From Azadirachta indica (Eukaryota; Streptophyta; Magnoliopsida; Sapindales; Meliaceae), in contig CM040446.1 in NCBI GenBank assembly GCA_022749755.1, positions 8,704,367 to 8,768,366 on the forward strand: 64,000 bases of DNA, written 5' to 3'. This document shows positions 59,031-64,000 of this stretch, in pieces. Numbering within the stretch: position 1 is the first letter of the stretch; every line of letters starts with the position of its first letter. The notes beneath the pieces were generated by a model. The model was not told the origin of the DNA and made no database searches. It saw nothing but the letters and a program-made list of their open reading frames with translations. A program made the translations under genes and the position numbers.

Positions 59031-59730
59031 TGATACAAATCTCGCCAATAATGTGACAAAACCTAACACCGAATGTAGTAAAGAAACCCAAGATTTCCCC
59101 AAGACGCAAGTTTATTGAGTTTTGAACGCCATAAAAAATTAAATTTAAAAAGTTTAAGAATAAGAACTTGTAAGGAATAACTTAATACTCAAATTATTTG
59201 TTTTTATTTTAAAAATAAAAACCTTTTTATAGGCAAATACAAAGGGAAAATGTCAAAGATTAGGCCAACAATCCTACCTAACAATTTGACAAACTAAATA
59301 CAAATTTTATGATTTTTAAAACTACAAATTTCAGTCATGAAAATATAAGCAATGATGTCATATGTATATGACATAAGCAATGACGTCGTACATGTATGAT
59401 GTAAGTGATTTGATCATCTTAAGATTCTTAAAAATTTAACAAATGGACCATAATTTTCAAACATTTTCATATTAGTTTTCTTAAACCCCGATCGCTTGAA
59501 TGATATTCACTAAGCCTAATTCTTTAAGACGTGTATCTTAAATTACATTTGAATCACACATTCTTTTAATTAGTCCATTTAAGGCACTTTGCAATATTTT
59601 AGCTCTACCTCTTGTAATCGGTCCACTCAGCATGCTTAGCGAATCATATAGATGCTGTAATTGAGTATCTCCAGCCTTATGTGTGAGTTTCTCCTCTCAT
59701 TTGTGTGGTTGTACAACTTTGTTTGCATCA
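59031..59730 (-). mobile_element. 3' LTR of a minus-strand B element
   Basis: A 700-bp B LTR (TGATACAAATCTC...TTTGCATCA). It is followed on the right by a polypurine tract and B 3' internal sequence read on the minus strand, which makes it a 3' LTR. Satellite lies on its outer (left) side, with left flank ATTGC. Confidence 0.92.
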
Positions 59731-59743
59731 TTCTCTCCCTCTT
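59731..59743 (-). promoter_or_regulatory. Polypurine tract of B
   Basis: The minus strand reads AAGAGGGAGAGAA directly before the 3' LTR, the expected primer for plus-strand DNA synthesis. The corresponding site of B1 is GAGAGGGGGAGAA at 16,313-16,325. Confidence 0.85.
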
Positions 59744-59815
59744 GAAAAAGATTTGTCCTCAAATCGCTACCTAAATTGAAAAGAGATAAATCAGAAACAT
59801 TAAAGCTTGTACTAA
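59744..59815 (-). mobile_element. 3' internal end of B
   Basis: The minus strand gives TTAGGTAGCGATTTGAGG, matching 16,285-16,305 of B1. No coding sequence. The right boundary with E is approximate. Confidence 0.65.
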
Positions 59816-61176
59816 CCCCATACTTGATAAATCAATATTTGTCCTAATATTTTATTATGTTTATGTTCTTTATTCATGTATTTTATCTTAAAAATTTTAT
59901 TACTTTGATCTTCTTTTTATTACTTGTAGAAATTATTGTAGAAAGCTCAAAAACAAACCCGAGATACTGGAAGGCTTGTATTTGCTTAATATAGTCTGTA
60001 TTTTCTAACATAACTTTGTCCTTAATACTTGTATTTGGATGATACAAAATAATTTGAAAATTAGATATAATGATTTACAACCCTATATTTCAAAAAAAAA
60101 ACAAATGTTGAAGTTTGAGGGTCAAAATTCTAGTTGGATAGAAGACAACTGGAAGACAGACTTTGCTTGACATGTGGGAGTGAATTTTAAATAAATTGTT
60201 GACAAAATGAGTAAAAAGGAGGACTTTGGAGGTGCTGTTGAGTAGAGAACGAACTGGGGAAAGATTTGATGAAAAAGAGGGTTTTCTAAAGAGGGAGTTT
60301 TCCATTGGAGGGGCAGGATTGCTGGATTGAAGAGGAGGACATTTTTGCTGGGCAAAATTATCATCTTCTTCAAAACTTGGTGGTGAACCTTCAAAAAGGG
60401 AAGCTTCCTTTAAGTTTGTTTATTTTTTAAATATGTTTAGAACTTTTGTAATTAGATGCATAAATTTGAATTTAAGAATAAAAGTATAAACATATTTTGG
60501 GAGTTTGGCTTTGCTATTGAAATGGTATTGAATATTTTGTGAAATGCGATTAATTAGAGGTTGAGATTATTTCTTATTCATTGATCTGTATAATTTTGAT
60601 TATTTGTTGTGGATTTGCTATCTATTATTTGTGATTGAAATTAATTTAAGAATTAAGGTGTTAGAGATATCATCTTACCATAATTAAGCTCTTTTGAACA
60701 AGTATTTAAATTGAATTCATTGAGTTGGTTTGATTTAAATGGTTAAATGATTTCCTTGTAATAATACAATTAATTAAGTAGAAACTTCATATCAAGGATA
60801 TATTTAATTAATTGTAAGTGAGAATTACCATGATCATTGGAATTCTGTAACTTTAGTGGAAAAATCAATAATTTAAATTACATAATAGTTGTTTAATTCA
60901 CCTAATATTTTAATACCAGATTAGATAACTAGCCAAATCCCATCTAATTTCATTGAATTTAATAGAATTTTATTGATTTCAAGTTCTTGTGATTTAGCTT
61001 TGTAATTACTTCAATTGAAATAATCTGAATTTGTCATTTGATTATATTAGAGTAATTAAAAGGAAATAATAAGGATTTAAACCATTACAATTCCATGAGA
61101 AAACGACCTCGAAGTGAACTTATTGTTAGCTATTAACAATTCATGTACTTGCGAGTATTTAAAATTTTTACATCAA
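59816..61176 (+). mobile_element. Probable 5' LTR region of Athila-like element E
   Basis: About 1.36 kb of AT-rich sequence without long open frames, ending TTTTTACATCA just before a tRNA-Asp-type primer site. Length and position fit an Athila LTR. The 5' edge cannot be fixed because no second copy is in the window and no TG with a duplication could be identified. Nothing else is recognised here. Confidence 0.55.
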
Positions 61177-61182
61177 GTTTTT

Positions 61183-61200
61183 GGTGCCATTGCTGGGGAA
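61183..61200 (+). promoter_or_regulatory. Degenerate primer binding site for tRNA-Asp (E)
   Basis: TGGTGCCATTGCTGGGGA. The complement of the 3' end of plant tRNA-Asp is TGGCGCCGTTGCCGGGGA. The three differences are C to T, G to A and C to T, all at CpG sites. tRNA-Asp priming is typical of the Athila/Tat lineages. Confidence 0.8.
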
Positions 61201-61329
61201 TTGGTGTTTAAATTCTATATCTGTTTTCTTTGTTGCTATTTTTTTTTGTTTGTTTTGAGTGTTTCATTTATTGCTATTTTATTTTGTTTCTTTGTAACTT
61301 AATTATTTTTTTTCTCTTTCATTAGGTAC

Positions 61330-62656
61330 ATGCACGGTGACAATTCCCTAAGGGGAGATCTTGGGAAGAAAAGGAATAATATCCTAAAAATAAGGGAGAA
61401 CTTGAGACAACTTGTTGAAGAACATCAATTACGTACTGAACAAGAAGAAGAAATTGTTGAGGAAACAGCAAGCATAGAGCCCCAAACAATAGAACTAGCC
61501 GAAAGACAAAGGGTGATGAAGGAGTATGCAAGGCTGATCGTTAGCACTTGTATATCTTGCATACAACTGGAGGATGCTACACGAAATTATGAGATAAAAA
61601 ACATACATTATTCCATGTTGCCTTCTTTTTATGGAATTTCTAACAAAAACTCTTTGATTTTCATTAGGGACTTTTATGCGCTAATGCAAACTTTTCCTTT
61701 ACAAGGATTAACCGAGGATCAACTTAAGATGAGGTGTTTTCGCTATACACTGAAAGATAGAGCTAAAGCTTGGTTGATGACTCTTCCCCTAAGAATTTTA
61801 ACTACATGGGAAGTGGTTTACAACAAATTCATGGGAAAATTCTACTCTCACCAAAAGATTACTAAGTTAAGGACTACAATTACTACCTTTTCTCAAATGG
61901 AGGGAGATGCTTCTTATCCAATGTCCTCACCATCATTTTTCCGCTGCAGCTACAAAACCAATTTTTCTATGATGGATTGACGCAACAATGCCAACACAAG
62001 GTTGATAATGTCGCCAGTGAAGCCATGGGAGAAAAGATCGCAGAAGAGACATATGAGCTATATGAGATGTCGGGTGTTAATTTGCAGCAAAAGAATGCAA
62101 TAGGAAGGAGAGTTGGGGTGCATGATTTAAGCTCCAACAATGAAATGACAATGCAACTTGCTGAATTGACTAAGCAAGTCAAACTCCTTACGACTAATAA
62201 CCAGCCAACTCATAAGGTATATGGAATTTGTGGTATTTATGGGCATAATGCTAACACTTGTTCTTTGTCTTGTGATTCTTACATAGGTGGTGAACAGGAT
62301 CAAGCTAATTTGATGAAGTCTTACCAACCTAGGCCAAGAAATGATCCTTTTGTAAACACATATAACCCAGGTTGGAGAAATCATCCGAATTTCTCTTTGA
62401 AGACTAATAACAATTAATATATGCTCAAAACTCAAGGCCAATTCAACATCAAATCCAAGCCATGCCACCTGAACAACCTAGAAGACCAACATTGGAGGAG
62501 AGCTTGAATACCTTCATTCAAGTCAGTAAAGAAAACCATGCGAGACATAGTCAAAGGTTAGATTCCTTAGAAGCATCTATGAAGAGGGTAGAAATGCAAG
62601 TTGGGCAACTTGCAAAACACATGCAAGGACATCAAAAAGGAAAACTACCTAGCTAA
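61330..62656 (+). pseudogene. gag: Gag of Athila-like element E, frameshifted
   Basis: Three frames make up one protein. 61,330-61,980 has a Glu-rich N-terminus, then YSMLPSFYGISNKNSLIFIR, the gag domain (LTEDQLKMRCFRYTLKDRAK, AWLMTLP, TTWEVVYNKFMGKFYSHQK). A shift near 61,920-61,950 leads to FFYDGLTQQCQHKVDNVAS, a decayed knuckle CGIYGHNANTC, and NTYNPGWRNHPNFS. The third frame, 62,462-62,656, has TLEESLNTFIQVSKENHARH and MQVGQLAKHMQ. YNPGWRNHPNFS and the L.QLAK coil are typical of Athila-type gag. The polyprotein cannot be translated through. Confidence 0.88.
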
Positions 62657-63170
62657 CCCGAGCAAGCAAAAGCTATTACAGTCTTATGAAGTGGTAAAAT
62701 TATTAACAAACATTTTGATAATGAAAATTCTAATGATTTTCAAGGAACTCAACACCAAAAAGGGAAGATATAAGAATAATGAGAAAATCATGGTCTCAGA
62801 AGTTGTTAGTGCAGTGCTTCAACAAAATTTGCCTCCAAAATTGAAAGATCCTGAAAGTTTCAACATAAACATAATTATGGGAGACAAGACGATAGCTAAA
62901 GCCATGCTAGATTTAGGAGCAAGTATTAATCTAATGCCATACTCCATATACTTGCAACTAGGTTTAGGGAAGCTTAAGCCTACAACTATGACCCTTCAAC
63001 TTGTGGATAGGTCAGTTAAATATCCAAAGGGAATAATTGAGGATTTGTGGGTGCAAGTAGACAAGTTCATTGTACCAATGAACTTTGTGATTTTGGAGAT
63101 GGAAGGAACATCCTCAAGGACAAAGAGCATACAATTCTTTTTGGTAGACCATTTATGGTAACAACCCAGA
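62657..63170 (+). pseudogene. pol: Protease of element E
   Basis: In the frame 62,601-63,161: LPPKLKDPESFNINIIMGDK, then the active site AMLDLGASINLMPYSIY, LKPTTMTLQLVDRSVKYPKG, EDLWVQVDKFIVPMNFVILE. Typical Athila-type retropepsin with DLGASIN. It shifts out of frame near 63,100 (TILFGRPF motif spoiled as SIQFFLVDHLW). A fragment of a related copy lies at 10,431-10,657. Confidence 0.9.
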
Positions 63171-63579
63171 CAATTATTAATGTCCAAAATGGGAGGTTAT
63201 CAATGACGGTCTTGGGATAAACTTTCCAATTTAAAATATTTGATTCTTTATCAATTCCTTCTATTTCTACTAAAGATGGGTGCTTTTTTATTGATTGTAT
63301 AGACTCACTTACTTATAACACTTATTTGCATGAAGAAATGGAGGATAAGCTTGAAATTGCACTTTGTTGGTGAAAGAGTAGAAGAAAGACTTGAAGAAGA
63401 GACTAAGGGATATCATGAAATGCTAAACAAAGCCAAACCAATTTCAGAAAAACCTAGCAAACCCTTAGAGCTGCCAAAATCCTTACCAAGGGCAAAAATC
63501 ACTTCACCTAAAATTGAGCTTAAAGAATTACCTAAACATCTTAAATACATATTTTTGGGAGAGGGGGATACATATCTTG
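63171..63579 (+). pseudogene. pol: Protease-RT connector of element E
   Basis: The frame 63,330-63,579 shows the conserved pre-RT end IELKELPKHLKYIFLGEGDT (usual form LPSHLKYAFLG). The element is interrupted by the B LTR at 63,580 just before RT would begin, so any RT must lie right of that LTR. Confidence 0.82.
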
Positions 63580-64000
63580 TGATACAAATCTCGCCAATAA
63601 CGTGACGAAACCCAACACCGAATGTAGTAAAGAATCCTAAGATTTTCCAAGAAGCAAATTTATAGAGTCTTGACTCGATACCTATCTAGATAAGAATCAA
63701 GACTATAATTTACTCAAACGCCACACCAAGAATCCCTAAGAAAAGACTTAAGAATCTAAATGATAAGTTTGATTGTTTTGAACGCTACAACAAATTAAAC
63801 TTGAAAAGCTCAAGAACAAGAACTTATAAGAAATAATTTAACACTCAAAATTACTTGTTTCATTTCAAGAAATGAAAGCCTTTTTATAGGCAAATACAAC
63901 TGGGAAATGTCAAAAGTTAGGTTATCAATCTTTCCTAACAATTTGACAAAATAAATTCAAACTTTATGACTTTTAAAACCTATAAATTTCAAACATGAAA
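63580..64000 (-). mobile_element. B LTR, minus strand, runs off the right edge
   Basis: Begins TGATACAAATCTCGCC like 59,031 and continues with the B LTR sequence, including the GCCTTTTTATAGGC box near 63,880, to the window end. The left flank TCTTG lies in pol of E. Whether it is a solo LTR or a full element cannot be told. Confidence 0.92.

Noticed and set aside
59816..61176. A host gene or ncRNA in the 1.3 kb between B and E
   Set aside because: Only short frames, strongly AT-rich, ends at an Athila-type primer site. Better explained as LTR of E.
63330..63605. Small host gene with a Pro/Lys-rich product
   Set aside because: The end LPKHLKYIFLGEGDT is the conserved pre-RT segment of Athila-like pol, and the last codons run into a B LTR.

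Overview
This window is plant repetitive DNA with no convincing host gene. It holds two kinds of material. About 28 kb, roughly 195 copies, is an AT-rich tandem satellite with a period near 145 bp. The rest is degenerate LTR retrotransposon sequence, mostly Ty3/gypsy, inserted in and around the array. Plant-type gypsy polyproteins, initiator-tRNA-Met and tRNA-Asp primer sites, TG...CA LTRs and 5-bp target duplications all indicate a higher plant. From memory, a 145-bp tandem repeat family is known in Populus, so Populus or a relative is possible, but I could not compare sequences. The setting looks centromeric or pericentromeric.

Families, named here only: A, gypsy, LTR about 849 bp, TGATGC...GTATCA. 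B, gypsy, LTR about 700-810 bp, TGATGCAAACG...GTATCA. C, LTR about 716-774 bp, TGACACGGG...GGTATCA, seen only as LTRs. D, a gypsy relative of A and B. E, Athila-like with a tRNA-Asp primer site.

Layout. 1-12 kb is a nested retroelement graveyard: an inverted A LTR and leader (1-1017), a gag-pol-LTR copy of A (1018-6429), a minus-strand B-like pol (6430-9077) split by a solo B LTR (6959-7767), then pieces of C, D, E and a second A. From 11,981 to 38,381 the satellite lies in plus orientation. It is interrupted by B remnants (13,442-16,795; 18,390-22,478; 31,703-35,802) and solo LTRs of A (23,187; also 34,395 inside B) and C (27,731). Near 38,381 satellite orientation flips, and it stays minus to about 57,500. 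That stretch is interrupted by C LTRs (41,898; 42,728), a B 5' end (45,757-47,814), a solo B LTR (51,587) and a solo A LTR (53,516). 57,497-58,383 is a patchwork with a second flip and an A LTR fragment. A last minus satellite block ends at 59,030, followed by a B 3' LTR, the 5' half of an Athila-like E element, and another B LTR running off the window.

No intact autonomous element is visible. Gag, protease, RT, RNase H and integrase are all recognisable but broken by stops, frameshifts, deletions or catalytic substitutions. Seven solo LTRs keep identical or near-identical 5-bp target duplications. Two observations stand out. LTRs of three unrelated families (A, B, C) sit at nearly the same base of the 145-bp monomer (GACGGG). 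And in A, B and D the polyprotein C-terminus, with a GPITRAR-like motif, is encoded inside the LTR, as reported for centromeric (CRM-type) gypsy elements.
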